This document shows, piece after piece, positions 9,738 through 19,905 of a stretch of DNA of 42,585 bases. The DNA comes from an uncultured Gammaproteobacteria bacterium. Its GTDB lineage: Bacteria; Pseudomonadota; Gammaproteobacteria; Magnimaribacterales; TMED112. The stretch spans positions 1-42,585 of the forward strand of contig CAJWAI010000007.1 in the NCBI GenBank assembly GCA_913020145.1, written 5' to 3'. Made by a program: the position numbers and the translations under genes. Below the pieces are notes generated by a model that did no database searches, was not told the origin of the DNA, and saw only the letters and a list, made by a program, of their open reading frames with translations. How positions within the stretch are numbered: position 1 is the stretch's first letter; the number at the start of each line of letters is the position of its first letter.

Positions 9738-10914
9738 TAATTTTATAAATTGCTATCCTGTCAGACTTATATGAGCCTAAAAACAATTCATTATTATGAG
9801 GATATACCACTGATAAGCCACCAAAAGCAACATCACCAAAATTTAATTCTTCAATAACATTTAGTTCTGCATCAGCTCTAATGACTGAAAATGGTGTTGC
9901 ACATTGAATTTGATCTGGCTCCATACAAGTCAATCCTCCAAAATTTGTATCTTGTACAGCTATCCAAAGCTCTTTATCTTTGGCAATTATATTGTCAGAA
10001 CCACCATCAAGATATGATCTAAATTTAAAATCTTTTCTTTTGCCGCCATTATTTATAGCGCTAATAGACCCATTCATTCTGAAGCTAACATAAACAGTAT
10101 CATCAATCATTTCTATTCCATTTGGCCATGCTCCATCTGAATTAGTCAGAATTGAATAGCCTAATGCTTTATTCCACTCATAGACATAGCCAGTGTCCCA
10201 ACGGAAAATATTAAAAATAAAAAGTTTTGAAAATCCCCAATCTTTATCATATTGATGAGTGGCATAGAATGAACCATTTTCATCTGATATAACAACATCA
10301 TTAAAATAAGTTGAATCTTTAGGCCCATTTACACAACCCACCCAAAATAACTCTCTTTCATTAGAGTCAGAGAAAACAACCTGATCACTGAAAAACAAAA
10401 AAAACTCAATTCTATCTACTAATTCATGATTCACTACAGCTAATAAATGTGCTTCTTTAAGAAAAGGGCTGAAGCTTTGATCTTTTGCAGATATATTTCG
10501 ATAAATGTCTATTCCATGTGGGTAAAGGCTATCATATGGCTCGCAACCCTCTTCTCCAATTCCAAGATTATTCTCTAGTTCAAATCTAATCTGGTAGTCT
10601 TCGACCTCCCTTGTTTCTAAATCCAGCCTTGAGAGGGTTCCAGATTTAATTTCTCCATAATTTAATTCTGCTAAACCAGAAAATTGAGAGACAATTACTG
10701 CATTTTCGCCAGGAATTTCTGCAAAATCTTCAGGATTTTGTAACCCACATAAAAGTTCAAGAGTGCCATTTGATTTACACTCATCTTTATTTTTATATTC
10801 AGGATTTAGTATTGGGTCTAGTAAAAGCAGTCCAAAAACAATTATCAGAACTGCTGATACTAAAATTATTAGGAGCTTCTTAAACAAAAACCATTGCCAG
10901 GTTCTCTGCCACAA
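9730..10914 (-). CDS. Paraoxonase/arylesterase-like (SMP-30/gluconolactonase superfamily) beta-propeller protein, membrane-anchored
   Basis: N-terminal TM (LLIILVSAVLIIVFGLLLL); propeller-like motifs YPHGIDIY, STYFNDVVIS, WPNGIEMIDDTVYVSF, GGSDNII. Confidence 0.65.
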   Translation of the reverse strand: MWQRTWQWFLFKKLLIILVSAVLIIVFGLLLLDPILNPEYKNKDECKSNGTLELLCGLQNPEDFAEIPGENAVIVSQFSGLAELNYGEIKSGTLSRLDLETREVEDYQIRFELENNLGIGEEGCEPYDSLYPHGIDIYRNISAKDQSFSPFLKEAHLLAVVNHELVDRIEFFLFFSDQVVFSDSNERELFWVGCVNGPKDSTYFNDVVISDENGSFYATHQYDKDWGFSKLFIFNIFRWDTGYVYEWNKALGYSILTNSDGAWPNGIEMIDDTVYVSFRMNGSISAINNGGKRKDFKFRSYLDGGSDNIIAKDKELWIAVQDTNFGGLTCMEPDQIQCATPFSVIRADAELNVIEELNFGDVAFGGLSVVYPHNNELFLGSYKSDRIAIYKIND

Positions 10915-11329
10915 ATCCAGGCTTATCGGAACCTTCTACTTCTAATTCAATTTTTGTCTTCATTAACCAGCGTCCATTACCTTTATCGGTAACCTCCATA
11001 AGAGTGCTGTTATACCTACAATTAGAATCTACTGGTACTGGGTTAATGAAACGAATTTTATCGTATCCATAATTCATTGCCATTTTTGTGCCTTCGATTG
11101 CAATTGCTGTTTCATAACCTTTACCGACAGACAAGGACAACATTAATGCTCCATGAGCGATTGTGCTACCAAATATTGGTGCTGCCTTTTCTGGATCTAC
11201 ATGAATAAATTGTGGATCTTCAGTTACATCTGCAAAAGCATTGATTCTATCTTGATCAACTTTAAACCAAGATGTGCTATTTACTTTTCCGATTAATGTA
11301 TGTAATTCTTCTACTTTAATTGCTTCCAT
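10880..11329 (-). CDS. MaoC-family (R)-specific enoyl-CoA hydratase-like protein
   Basis: Hot-dog/MaoC pattern: [33 protein letters not shown]. Confidence 0.87.
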   Translation of the reverse strand: MEAIKVEELHTLIGKVNSTSWFKVDQDRINAFADVTEDPQFIHVDPEKAAPIFGSTIAHGALMLSLSVGKGYETAIAIEGTKMAMNYGYDKIRFINPVPVDSNCRYNSTLMEVTDKGNGRWLMKTKIELEVEGSDKPGFVAENLAMVFV

Positions 11330-11337
11330 TTTTCCTC

Positions 11338-12951
11338 CTATTTCATTAAATGGTCTTTATATTGCTCTCTGAGTTCAATCTTAAGTACTTTTCCGGTTGC
11401 TCCTATAGGTAACTCCTCTACAAAAACAATGTCATCTGGTTTCCACCATTTCGCAATTTTATCCTCCAAGAATGAATAAATTGACTCTTTATCTTTCTTG
11501 TCATTTGCAGGAACGACTAGAAGTAATGGTCTTTCATCCCATTTTGGATGTGCCACTCCAATTACACTTGCCTGCATAATATCAGGATGGCTCTGTGCGG
11601 CATTTTCTAAATCAACTGAGCTAATCCACTCACCTCCTGATTTAATTACATCTTTCGCTCTATCTACTATTGTCATATAACCTTCAGGATCGATACTTGA
11701 GATATCTCCAGTGTCAAACCAACCATCAGCATCAATAGCATCCTCATCATGCTTGTAATACCTTTTATTTACCCAGGGGCCTCTAACTAGCAATTTACCA
11801 AATGCTTCCCCATCCTCTGGTAAACGGTTTCCATCATCATCAACGATTTTTAACTCAATACCATATATCGGTTTACCTTGTTTAGTCTGTAATTTATATC
11901 TCTCCTCTTTAGGCATTTTATCCATTGCAGGAGTTCTTAAAGTAGCAGTTGCTAAAGGACTTGTTTCTGTCATTCCCCAGCCTTGTACAACATTTACATC
12001 ATGTTTTTCATCAAATTCTTTAATCATTGCATAAGGCACAGCTGAACCACCGATAATAGTCTGTTTCACATTATCGAGCTTAATATTATTTTCTTCACAA
12101 TAACCTAATAAACCTAACCATATTGTTGGTACCCCGAATGCAAGAGTTACATCCTCTTTCTGGATTAATTCAACTAAGGCGGCTCCATCCATTCCCATTC
12201 CAGGTAAAACTAACTTTATGCCATTCATAGCTCCAATATAAGGAAGCCCCCAACCCATTACATGGAACATTGGTACTACCATTAATATTGAGTCATCTGC
12301 ACTCAAACCCATTCCATTAGCTGATGATCCAGCCCAAGTATGTAAAAGAGTAGATTTGTGTGAATAAAGCACTCCTTTTGGATTCCCAGTTGTTCCAGAT
12401 GTGTAGCAAAGTCCACAAGGTGCATCTTCACCCAATTCTGGCCATTCATATTTTTCATCGCCATCTTTTATAAATTCCTCGTAAGAAATTGCATTCTTTA
12501 ACTTAGTTTCTGGCATCTCTTCTGCTGAACATAGAAGAATATATTGCTCTACAGTTGGACAATTATCTTGAATTGCTTCAAGTAAGGGTGCGAAAACCGT
12601 TTCAACAAAAATAATTCTGTTCTCAGCATGATTTATTATGTAAACAATCTGTTCGGGATGTAATCTGAAATTAATTGTATGCATCACTGCGCCCATACCG
12701 GAGATTCCAAAATACATCTCCATATTCCTATATGTGTTTAATGCCAATGACCCTACATTTTGACCATGTTTTATTCCATACTTTTCTAGTGAAGAACCTA
12801 ACTTCTTGGCTCTTTTTGCAACCTCACCATAATTTGATTTGGTGATCTCTCCAGATAGGTTTCTGGTTACTATTTCAACATCAGGAAAAATCCTTTCTGC
12901 ATAGCTAATTAAGCTACCAACATTTTTAGTCCATTTCTGCATATTGCTCAT
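11338..12951 (-). CDS. AMP-dependent acyl-CoA ligase (fatty-acyl/3-methylmercaptopropionyl-CoA ligase-like family)
   Basis: [72 protein letters not shown]. Substrate not determinable from sequence. Confidence 0.92.
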   Translation of the reverse strand: MSNMQKWTKNVGSLISYAERIFPDVEIVTRNLSGEITKSNYGEVAKRAKKLGSSLEKYGIKHGQNVGSLALNTYRNMEMYFGISGMGAVMHTINFRLHPEQIVYIINHAENRIIFVETVFAPLLEAIQDNCPTVEQYILLCSAEEMPETKLKNAISYEEFIKDGDEKYEWPELGEDAPCGLCYTSGTTGNPKGVLYSHKSTLLHTWAGSSANGMGLSADDSILMVVPMFHVMGWGLPYIGAMNGIKLVLPGMGMDGAALVELIQKEDVTLAFGVPTIWLGLLGYCEENNIKLDNVKQTIIGGSAVPYAMIKEFDEKHDVNVVQGWGMTETSPLATATLRTPAMDKMPKEERYKLQTKQGKPIYGIELKIVDDDGNRLPEDGEAFGKLLVRGPWVNKRYYKHDEDAIDADGWFDTGDISSIDPEGYMTIVDRAKDVIKSGGEWISSVDLENAAQSHPDIMQASVIGVAHPKWDERPLLLVVPANDKKDKESIYSFLEDKIAKWWKPDDIVFVEELPIGATGKVLKIELREQYKDHLMK

Positions 12952-12953
12952 TA

Positions 12954-13934
12954 TTACTCCCCTTTTCTAAGCCTATTAAGATAAGGATACCATTCATTCT
13001 TTAGCGGGTGAAACCAAGAGAAGGTAATATCATGTAATTTCTTTTTTTCTTCCTCTGAGAGCCTTATTTTTTGTGCAGGATCAAAGATTTTAATCAACTC
13101 TATTAGATTGCTTTCTACACCATGTTTTCTTAGTATATCGGCAAAATCTATTCCAGAATTTGATAAGAATGCACCAAAAATATCCACTAACATCAAATCT
13201 GTTCTTGGCATACCAGTTAAGTTAATTAAGTAGGTATTTTTATTTTCGAGCAGATCGCGTTCAATATGATTGCATAACGTTAGATTTAGCTTTTCAGGAC
13301 ACGAATCCACTGTAAAATAATTATCCCAAATGCATATATTGCTCTCATCAAATGATTCTAATACTTTTTCACATTCCTTATTTATATTTTTAGAAATTAC
13401 TTCATCGCCAGTCCAAAAGAACTTTTCATCTTTTGGAAAAATACTACAGAATTCATCGAAATAATCTTGATGATCTTTATCTTTATTTATTAGCTCAGAA
13501 CAATAAACCGTAGGACAAAAGTCTAAACTTATATTATTAAAACTACTTTTAGTACGATTGAAAATTTCTAACTGTTCAGGCAATGAAAATTCTTGATCTA
13601 TATCATCAAATAATAATGAAAAATTGCTAACTCCTAGACTCATAAATAATTCAATTTTTTTGTTTAATTCATTAGCATGTTTTTTATCTATTGGAGCTAG
13701 ACCGACACCTATAGTCACTTTATAACTACTAGATAGATCAACAAAGTCGTTAAATGAACTTTGCCAATCTGGTGTAGGGTCTAAATCAAGGTGATTTCGT
13801 AAAAAGGGGTCTTCTTTAGGCGCATACATATAATAATTAAGACTATTTTTACTTAACAATTGAACAATAGAATTTCTATCATGGAAATTTAGGTTCCCTC
13901 CATAAAAACCTTCAACAATACCTAGTTTTTTCAT
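12954..13934 (-). CDS. GH84-family beta-N-acetylglucosaminidase (O-GlcNAcase-like catalytic domain only, no signal peptide)
   Basis: GIVEGFYGG, YMYAPKEDPF, FSLLFDDIDQEF (catalytic Asp pair), DFCPTVYC, FFWTGDEVISKNI, CIWDNYFTVD; these resemble human OGA / bacterial NagJ catalytic motifs recalled from knowledge. Confidence 0.87.
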   Translation of the reverse strand: MKKLGIVEGFYGGNLNFHDRNSIVQLLSKNSLNYYMYAPKEDPFLRNHLDLDPTPDWQSSFNDFVDLSSSYKVTIGVGLAPIDKKHANELNKKIELFMSLGVSNFSLLFDDIDQEFSLPEQLEIFNRTKSSFNNISLDFCPTVYCSELINKDKDHQDYFDEFCSIFPKDEKFFWTGDEVISKNINKECEKVLESFDESNICIWDNYFTVDSCPEKLNLTLCNHIERDLLENKNTYLINLTGMPRTDLMLVDIFGAFLSNSGIDFADILRKHGVESNLIELIKIFDPAQKIRLSEEEKKKLHDITFSWFHPLKNEWYPYLNRLRKGE

Positions 13935-14674
13935 AGCTTATTAAGTCTACAAGAAGAATTAGGTAAAATTTTATTTTTTTCAATACTTATTTTTTTTGAA
14001 GATACTCTAAAGATAGTTTCAGTATCATTAAACTTATTGAGAAGGTATTTTAAGCCCATTAAAGCTTGCAAAGAGGCTACCAAAGATACAGTAGGTCCTA
14101 GAACTCCAGATTCGGCACAATCATTGGCATCAATATCACCATTTTCAGGAAAAAGACAATTATAACAACAATGGGAATCTACCCTATTTTTAAAAAGAGC
14201 TAACTGCCCATCAGAATCAGAAACAGAAGCATTACAAAAAGGAACATTATATTTTACGCATGCTTCGTTAAGAGAATACTTAGTACGAAAATTATCTGAA
14301 CAGTCAAATATCATATCCGATGAATATTCATTAAAATTTATTTCCCAAGATTTATTTTTAAAGGTGCTAACCCTGCAATGAGAATTTAACCCTTCAATAT
14401 GGTCTTTAAGTACATCTACTTTGAATTTTCCAATATCTTCTTCTTGAAAAAAAACTTGTCTGTGTAAATTTCTTATCTCTACTTTGTCAGGATCAACCAA
14501 ATTAATTCTTCCAATTCCAGATGCTGCTAAATATACGCTCAAAGGTGAACCTAGGCCTCCACAACCAATTATTGTGATTTCTTTTTTTAGAAGATTCTCT
14601 TGATCTTGAATAGAAAAATCTTCAAGAATAATCTGAGAATAGAATCTTGAAACTAATGAATCATTTATGTCCAT
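13931..14674 (-). CDS. moeB: MoeB/ThiF/HesA-family E1-like adenylyltransferase
   Basis: TIIGCGGLGSPLSVYLAASGIGRINLVDPDKVEIRNLHRQVFF; DCSDNFRTKYSLNEAC; Cys pairs CCYNC; downstream of prmC as in other gammaproteobacteria. Confidence 0.85.
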   Translation of the reverse strand: MDINDSLVSRFYSQIILEDFSIQDQENLLKKEITIIGCGGLGSPLSVYLAASGIGRINLVDPDKVEIRNLHRQVFFQEEDIGKFKVDVLKDHIEGLNSHCRVSTFKNKSWEINFNEYSSDMIFDCSDNFRTKYSLNEACVKYNVPFCNASVSDSDGQLALFKNRVDSHCCYNCLFPENGDIDANDCAESGVLGPTVSLVASLQALMGLKYLLNKFNDTETIFRVSSKKISIEKNKILPNSSCRLNKL

Positions 14675-15452
14675 ATATGAACCTTTTTATATTTTTTAGA
14701 TCATTCAAAGTACCTATATTTTTGTATCCTAAATGTTTCATATATTCACTTAGATCAGATGATTGATTAAGTCCATGCTCTAAAATTAATACACCATTAA
14801 TTTTAAGATAATTAAGTGCCTCAGAAATTATTTTTTTTAGATCTCTTAGACCAGCATCTTGAGAAAATAGTGCTGTTCCCGGCTCAAATAAAGTGCTAGT
14901 CTCAAGTTTTGCATTTTCAGGTATATATGGTGGATTTGAGACAATAAGATCAAACTTACCTTTAATATTTACGAACCAATCAGATTCAATAAATTTAACC
15001 TTATTTTGTGTTTGGACGTTATTTTTGTTTGCAATTCTTAATGCTTTTGTGCATAAATCTGATCCAAAAACTTTTGAATTTTTATAAATTTTTGATAACT
15101 CAATAGCAATACAACCAGAACCTGTACCAAGATCAAGTATAGTTTCTAATTTAAAGAACTTATTCTTAATATAATCAACCAATACTTCAGTTTCTGGCCT
15201 TGGAATCAAAACATCTTCAGTCAAAAAATAGTTTCCCTCATAAAAATTCCATTCACCAATAATGTATTGGATTGGTTTTTTGCTTTTAATGTCGTGGGTA
15301 ACTTTATCTAATTCAAAATTTTTATTTAGAAGCCCAAGAACAAGAAATCTTAAGCCCTCATCATATTCATCTTTATAAACTGATTCCCAGACTATTTTAA
15401 TCTTTTTAATCGAGTTGCTATTTATTTTCAATTTCGAGAAGCTTTTCCGCAT
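14661..15452 (-). CDS. prmC: Peptide chain release factor N5-glutamine methyltransferase
   Basis: [52 protein letters not shown]; next to prfA. Confidence 0.95.
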   Translation of the reverse strand: MRKSFSKLKINSNSIKKIKIVWESVYKDEYDEGLRFLVLGLLNKNFELDKVTHDIKSKKPIQYIIGEWNFYEGNYFLTEDVLIPRPETEVLVDYIKNKFFKLETILDLGTGSGCIAIELSKIYKNSKVFGSDLCTKALRIANKNNVQTQNKVKFIESDWFVNIKGKFDLIVSNPPYIPENAKLETSTLFEPGTALFSQDAGLRDLKKIISEALNYLKINGVLILEHGLNQSSDLSEYMKHLGYKNIGTLNDLKNIKRFIYGHK

Positions 15453-16497
15453 TACTTTGTGCTTTCAATGAACTTACCATTTCATCAATGTCGCCATCAA
15501 TAAAATTGTCAATGTTATAAAGAGTTAACTTTAGCCTATGATCAGTTATTCTTCCTTGAGGAAAGTTATAAGTTCTAATTTTTTCACTTCTATCGCCAGT
15601 ACCAACTAATGATTTCCTTTCGCTTGCTTTCTCTTGCTCAAGTTTTTGTTTTTCTATGTCATAAATCTTTGAGGACATCAGTCCTAGAGCTTTTGCTTTA
15701 TTTTTATGCTGACTTCTATCATCTTGGCACTCTACTACTATTCCGGTGGGTAAATGTGTCAATCTAACTGCAGAATCAGTTTTATTTACATGCTGCCCAC
15801 CTGCACCTGAAGCTCTATATGTATCTACTCTTATTTCTGACATATCCAGATCTTTTTCTTCGATATCATCAATTTCAGGCAAAACTGCTACTGTAGCAGT
15901 TGAAGTGTGTATTCTGCCTTGAGATTCAGTCAGAGGAACTCTTTGGACTCTATGAACTCCTGATTCAAATTTTAAACTTCCATATGATTCAGTTCCAATT
16001 ACTTTTATTACTATTTCTTTAAAACCACCTGTTCCTAGAGGAATTTCTTTTATTTTTTCAACTTTCCACTTATTTCTCTCTGCAAATCTGCCATACATCC
16101 TATATAGATCTCCCACAAAAATTGCTGCTTCATCCCCTCCTGCTCCGGCACGTAACTCAACAAAAGAATTTCTTTGATCATCTTTATCTTTTGGCAACAA
16201 CTGAATCATTATTTCACCTTCGATTTCTTGGAGTTCTTTTTCATGTTGATTCTTTTCTTCTAATGCAAGAGCTTTCATTTCTTCATCGTTTACAAGACTG
16301 TCTAAATCTTCAATTGATTGCTCAAGTTCTTGATACCTAATCCAGTTTTCTACTACATCTTTTATTTCAGAATATTCCTTATTAAGCTTGGTTAACTGAT
16401 TGATATCAGAAGTAATATTAGGATCAGATAATTTTGTACTTAGATCATCAGATTTTTTTTGAATATTATTTAAAGAGTCTCTTATGCCTTGCTTCAT
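15418..16497 (-). CDS. prfA: Peptide chain release factor 1
   Basis: [43 protein letters not shown]. Confidence 0.98.
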   Translation of the reverse strand: MKQGIRDSLNNIQKKSDDLSTKLSDPNITSDINQLTKLNKEYSEIKDVVENWIRYQELEQSIEDLDSLVNDEEMKALALEEKNQHEKELQEIEGEIMIQLLPKDKDDQRNSFVELRAGAGGDEAAIFVGDLYRMYGRFAERNKWKVEKIKEIPLGTGGFKEIVIKVIGTESYGSLKFESGVHRVQRVPLTESQGRIHTSTATVAVLPEIDDIEEKDLDMSEIRVDTYRASGAGGQHVNKTDSAVRLTHLPTGIVVECQDDRSQHKNKAKALGLMSSKIYDIEKQKLEQEKASERKSLVGTGDRSEKIRTYNFPQGRITDHRLKLTLYNIDNFIDGDIDEMVSSLKAQSNAEKLLEIENK

Positions 16498-16499
16498 GA

Positions 16500-17657
16500 T
16501 TATTTATTTTTTGTTGAACTATCTAAAATTTTTGATACTTGAAAGGCATTTTTAGATGCGATTTCACTGGCAAGATCATCTATTATATTTTCTATGTCAT
16601 CGCCTTTTAGAATTCTCTTTTTTGCTTTATTTACAGCTTCATCCCTAGTTTCAGTTAGACTTTCCCTAAATTCCTTTTGCTTAATATCTATATTTTTTTT
16701 ATTTTTAATTTTTCTAAATTCTATTTCAGAATTTTTCCCAATTATTTCCTCAGCTTGAGCTACAGAATCTTTTCTTCCTTTTATATTTTCTTCAACCATC
16801 ATGCTTATTTCATCCAATGTTAAAAGCTTTAAGTTCTTAAGATTATTTAAGCTACCATCTAAATTTCTTGGAATTGCTAAATCAAAAATTAGTCTATCTT
16901 CAGAAGTTTTAAAATCTTTTGATCCAAAAAATTCGCTGTCTGATGGAGCGGCAACTACAATGGTTTTAAATTTGTTGATATTTTTAGTTAATTCACTAAG
17001 TGGATTGCTTTTTATTCCATCAACTTCTACTTTTGATCTATTAAAAAGTGCTACTTCATAGCCATTTGCAATTAATCGTTTCAATAAGGGCTTACCTACA
17101 TCACCGGCACCGATAATCAAAACAGGCGAATGCCCTTCTTTCAAAATTATGTTCTCGACTAACGAGGCTATCGAAACTGGATTTTTTGATAAGTTTGTAG
17201 CTGAACGAATTTCCTTTGTAATGTTTATAGATTTAGAAAATATAGAATCGAGATTTGAATTTAAATAGCCAAATGAACGAGAGTTCTCATATGCTTTTTT
17301 AACTTGGCCGAAAATATCTGGCTCCCCAACAATCATTGAATCAATGCCAGTCATAACACGAAGTAAATGAGCAAATGCATCATTATCAGAGAATAGGTAT
17401 TGATCATTTTTTCTTACTTGTAGCCCCTTCCCAAGGATATGCTCTAAATGCGCATCAAATTTTTTTATCTCTATTCTTGGGCAAAATGAATAAAACTCTG
17501 TTCTATTGCATGTTGATAAGAAAATACCATTATCAAAAGCTGTCAAAGTTTTAAGTTTTGCTAAGATTTCATCAATCTTTTCTTTATTAAACGCAAATTT
17601 TTCTCTAACCTCTAAAGAGGTAGATTTATGACTTATGCCCCAGCAATGAAATTCCAT
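16500..17657 (-). CDS. hemA: Glutamyl-tRNA reductase
   Basis: [71 protein letters not shown]. Confidence 0.97.
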   Translation of the reverse strand: MEFHCWGISHKSTSLEVREKFAFNKEKIDEILAKLKTLTAFDNGIFLSTCNRTEFYSFCPRIEIKKFDAHLEHILGKGLQVRKNDQYLFSDNDAFAHLLRVMTGIDSMIVGEPDIFGQVKKAYENSRSFGYLNSNLDSIFSKSINITKEIRSATNLSKNPVSIASLVENIILKEGHSPVLIIGAGDVGKPLLKRLIANGYEVALFNRSKVEVDGIKSNPLSELTKNINKFKTIVVAAPSDSEFFGSKDFKTSEDRLIFDLAIPRNLDGSLNNLKNLKLLTLDEISMMVEENIKGRKDSVAQAEEIIGKNSEIEFRKIKNKKNIDIKQKEFRESLTETRDEAVNKAKKRILKGDDIENIIDDLASEIASKNAFQVSKILDSSTKNK

Positions 17658-18065
17658 AGTTACTATTTTAATTCTTATTTAAAGTTAATTTCTTTAATTC
17701 TGATTCTAACCAGCTGTGCAAGTTTAAATACATCTAATAAAAGTTACAATCTTGAAGGAAAATTATCCTATATATCTAAGGAACAATCTTCAATTTTTAA
17801 AGTAAAAATATCATCAAATATTAAAAAATCTTCTATAGAATTGTATGACATATTAGGAATAAATCTTTTATATAGCGTTCGTAATAAAGGTAGTTCATGG
17901 AAAATCTCTAATAATGAGTTTACTCAGTTTCAAAAAGAACTTCCTTCTCCATCCGAGCTCTACTTTTTGATAGCAAATGAATGTAATCCTAACCAAAGTT
18001 GCAATATCCAAATAGCTAGAGAAAATAATGATTTAAGAATTAATTTGATGTTAGATGGAATATAA
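17646..18065 (+). CDS. lolB: LolB-like outer-membrane lipoprotein
   Basis: Lipoprotein signal peptide ([28 protein letters not shown]), LEGKLSYISKEQSSIFKVKI; between hemA and ispE as in other gammaproteobacteria. ORF track start 17628. Confidence 0.75.
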   Translation: MKFHSYYFNSYLKLISLILILTSCASLNTSNKSYNLEGKLSYISKEQSSIFKVKISSNIKKSSIELYDILGINLLYSVRNKGSSWKISNNEFTQFQKELPSPSELYFLIANECNPNQSCNIQIARENNDLRINLMLDGI

Positions 18066-18849
18066 ATACAGGTCTTACGCAAAAATAAATAGCTATTTGA
18101 ATGTAATGTCAAAACTCAATAGTGGCTATCATGAGATTCTTACTCATTTTCAAATTATTGATCTGTATGATGAAGTTTCATTTAAAGAAAGTGATGACCT
18201 TCTAATAAATTCAAATGAAAAGACAATAAAAGATAATAATTCCATAACTAAAACAATTAAATGGTTTAATGAAAAATATGGAGTAAATCAAAAATTTGAA
18301 ACAAAGATTAAGAAATCTATTCCAGTAGGAGCAGGATTGGGTGGCGGTAGTTCAAATGCAGCAATTGCTCTACGATTTCTTGCAAAATTTCATAATATCC
18401 AAATTAAAGAGATTAATAATACTGAAATAGCTTTAGCTTTAGGTGCAGATGTCCCTGTCTTCGTACATAAAAAAAGTTGTTATGCTTCAGGAATTGGAGA
18501 TATATTAGGGGAAAGTTCATTTAATTTGTCTGAATATCTACTAATTTGTCCCCAAATATTTATTTCCACCCAGAAGCTTTATAAATCTACCTATCTTAAA
18601 TTTCAGAATATCGAAAACAAGGAAATTAATAGCTTCTTGTCGGTGTTAATTAAAGAAAATGAGGAATTTAAAGATTTTTATGGACTTCTTAAGAGTCAAT
18701 TACCAAATAAAACCTTTGAAAAACTCAAATTAAGTGGGACCGGATCAACATTATTTTTACAAAATCCTTCAGAAAGCGAGAAAGAGATTATTAATGAAAA
18801 AATTGGTAAGAATTTTAGAATTTTTCTTACTAAAGGATTAGAATACTAA
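18055..18849 (+). CDS. ispE: 4-diphosphocytidyl-2-C-methyl-D-erythritol kinase
   Basis: AKINSYLNVMSKLNSGYHEILTHFQIIDLYD, KSIPVGAGLGGGSSNAAIAL, LGADVPVFV. Confidence 0.96.
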   Translation: MEYKYRSYAKINSYLNVMSKLNSGYHEILTHFQIIDLYDEVSFKESDDLLINSNEKTIKDNNSITKTIKWFNEKYGVNQKFETKIKKSIPVGAGLGGGSSNAAIALRFLAKFHNIQIKEINNTEIALALGADVPVFVHKKSCYASGIGDILGESSFNLSEYLLICPQIFISTQKLYKSTYLKFQNIENKEINSFLSVLIKENEEFKDFYGLLKSQLPNKTFEKLKLSGTGSTLFLQNPSESEKEIINEKIGKNFRIFLTKGLEY

Positions 18850-18864
18850 GACTTTGTTTCGGAT

Positions 18865-18939
18865 TGGGGTGTGGCCAAGTGGTAAGGCAGCGCCTTTTGG
18901 TGGCGCCATTCGTAGGTTCGAATCCTACCACCCCAGCCA
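18865..18939 (+). tRNA. tRNA-Gln (anticodon TTG), CCA encoded
   Basis: TGGGGTGTGGCCAAGTGGTAAGGCAGCGCCTTTTGGTGGCGCCATTCGTAGGTTCGAATCCTACCACCCCAGCCA folds as a cloverleaf: stem GCGCC/GGCGC, loop TTTTGGT. Confidence 0.96.
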
Positions 18940-18957
18940 CTATGTATAATATGCAAT

Positions 18958-19905
18958 ATGAGTAATAGAGTACTTTTTACAGGAAATTCAAATATAGATC
19001 TGGCAAATAAAGTTGCTAAGAATCTAGAAACAGATCTTGGCCCAATGAAAGTGGGAACTTTTAGTGATGGTGAAATAAATGTAGAAGTTAATGAGAACGT
19101 AAGAGGTAAGGACACTTTTATTATTCAATCTACCAATAATCCTGCTGAAAAAAACTTAATGGAATTAGTTTTAATGGTAGATGCTTTGAAAAGAGCTTCA
19201 GCAAGATCTATAACAGCTGTAATTCCTTACTTTGGCTACTCAAGACAAGACAGAAGAGTGAGATCTGCAAGAGTGCCCATAAGTGCAAAAGTTATTGCAG
19301 ACATGTTAAGTGAAGTTGGAATTTCTCGAATAATTACTTTGGATATTCACTCAGAGCAGATACAAGGATTCTTTTCATTCCCTGTTGATAATATTTATAC
19401 CGCAAACATCATGGTGAAGGGCTTACTTGAAAAATATGATGTTGAGGATCTGCAAGTTGTATCACCAGATACAGGTGGGGTTATTAGAGCCAGATCAGTA
19501 GCTAAGACATTAGGAGTACAAGATCTAGCGATAATAGATAAAAGGCGAGAGAAAGCTAATGAATCAGAAGTAATAAATCTTATAGGTGATGTAGAAGGAA
19601 AGGTGTGTATAGTGCCAGATGATTTGATTGATACAGCAGGAACATTAAGTAACGCGAGTCATGCACTAAAAGATAAAGGAGCAAAAGAAATAATTGCCTA
19701 TATTACACATCCAGTATTATCGGGCGATGCTATTAAGAATTTAAACAATTCTGCAATAGATAAATTGGTGGTATCAAACTCCATTGATATTGGTGACAAA
19801 TCTAAAAAATGCCCTAAAATAGACGTCTTTGATATATCACCTATATTGTCAGAGGCAATAACGCGTATAGCAACTGGTGATTCAATAAGTGAATTATTTA
19901 AATGA
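18958..19905 (+). CDS. prs: Ribose-phosphate pyrophosphokinase
   Basis: FSDGEINVEVNENVRGKDTFIIQST, PYFGYSRQDRR, VVSPDTGGVIRA, DDLIDTAGTL. Confidence 0.97.
   Translation: MSNRVLFTGNSNIDLANKVAKNLETDLGPMKVGTFSDGEINVEVNENVRGKDTFIIQSTNNPAEKNLMELVLMVDALKRASARSITAVIPYFGYSRQDRRVRSARVPISAKVIADMLSEVGISRIITLDIHSEQIQGFFSFPVDNIYTANIMVKGLLEKYDVEDLQVVSPDTGGVIRARSVAKTLGVQDLAIIDKRREKANESEVINLIGDVEGKVCIVPDDLIDTAGTLSNASHALKDKGAKEIIAYITHPVLSGDAIKNLNNSAIDKLVVSNSIDIGDKSKKCPKIDVFDISPILSEAITRIATGDSISELFK

Noticed and set aside
13931-14674. MoeB-like gene plus GH84 as a novel ubiquitin-like conjugation system
   Set aside because: The E1-like protein is at its normal conserved locus after prmC, and there is no adjacent ubiquitin-like, E2 or JAB-domain protein.
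18846-19115. Minus-strand 89-aa ORF over tRNA-Gln and prs
   Set aside because: Reads through a confident tRNA gene and the prs 5' end (the GWGGRIRTYEWR-type peptide is a typical tRNA-antisense artefact).
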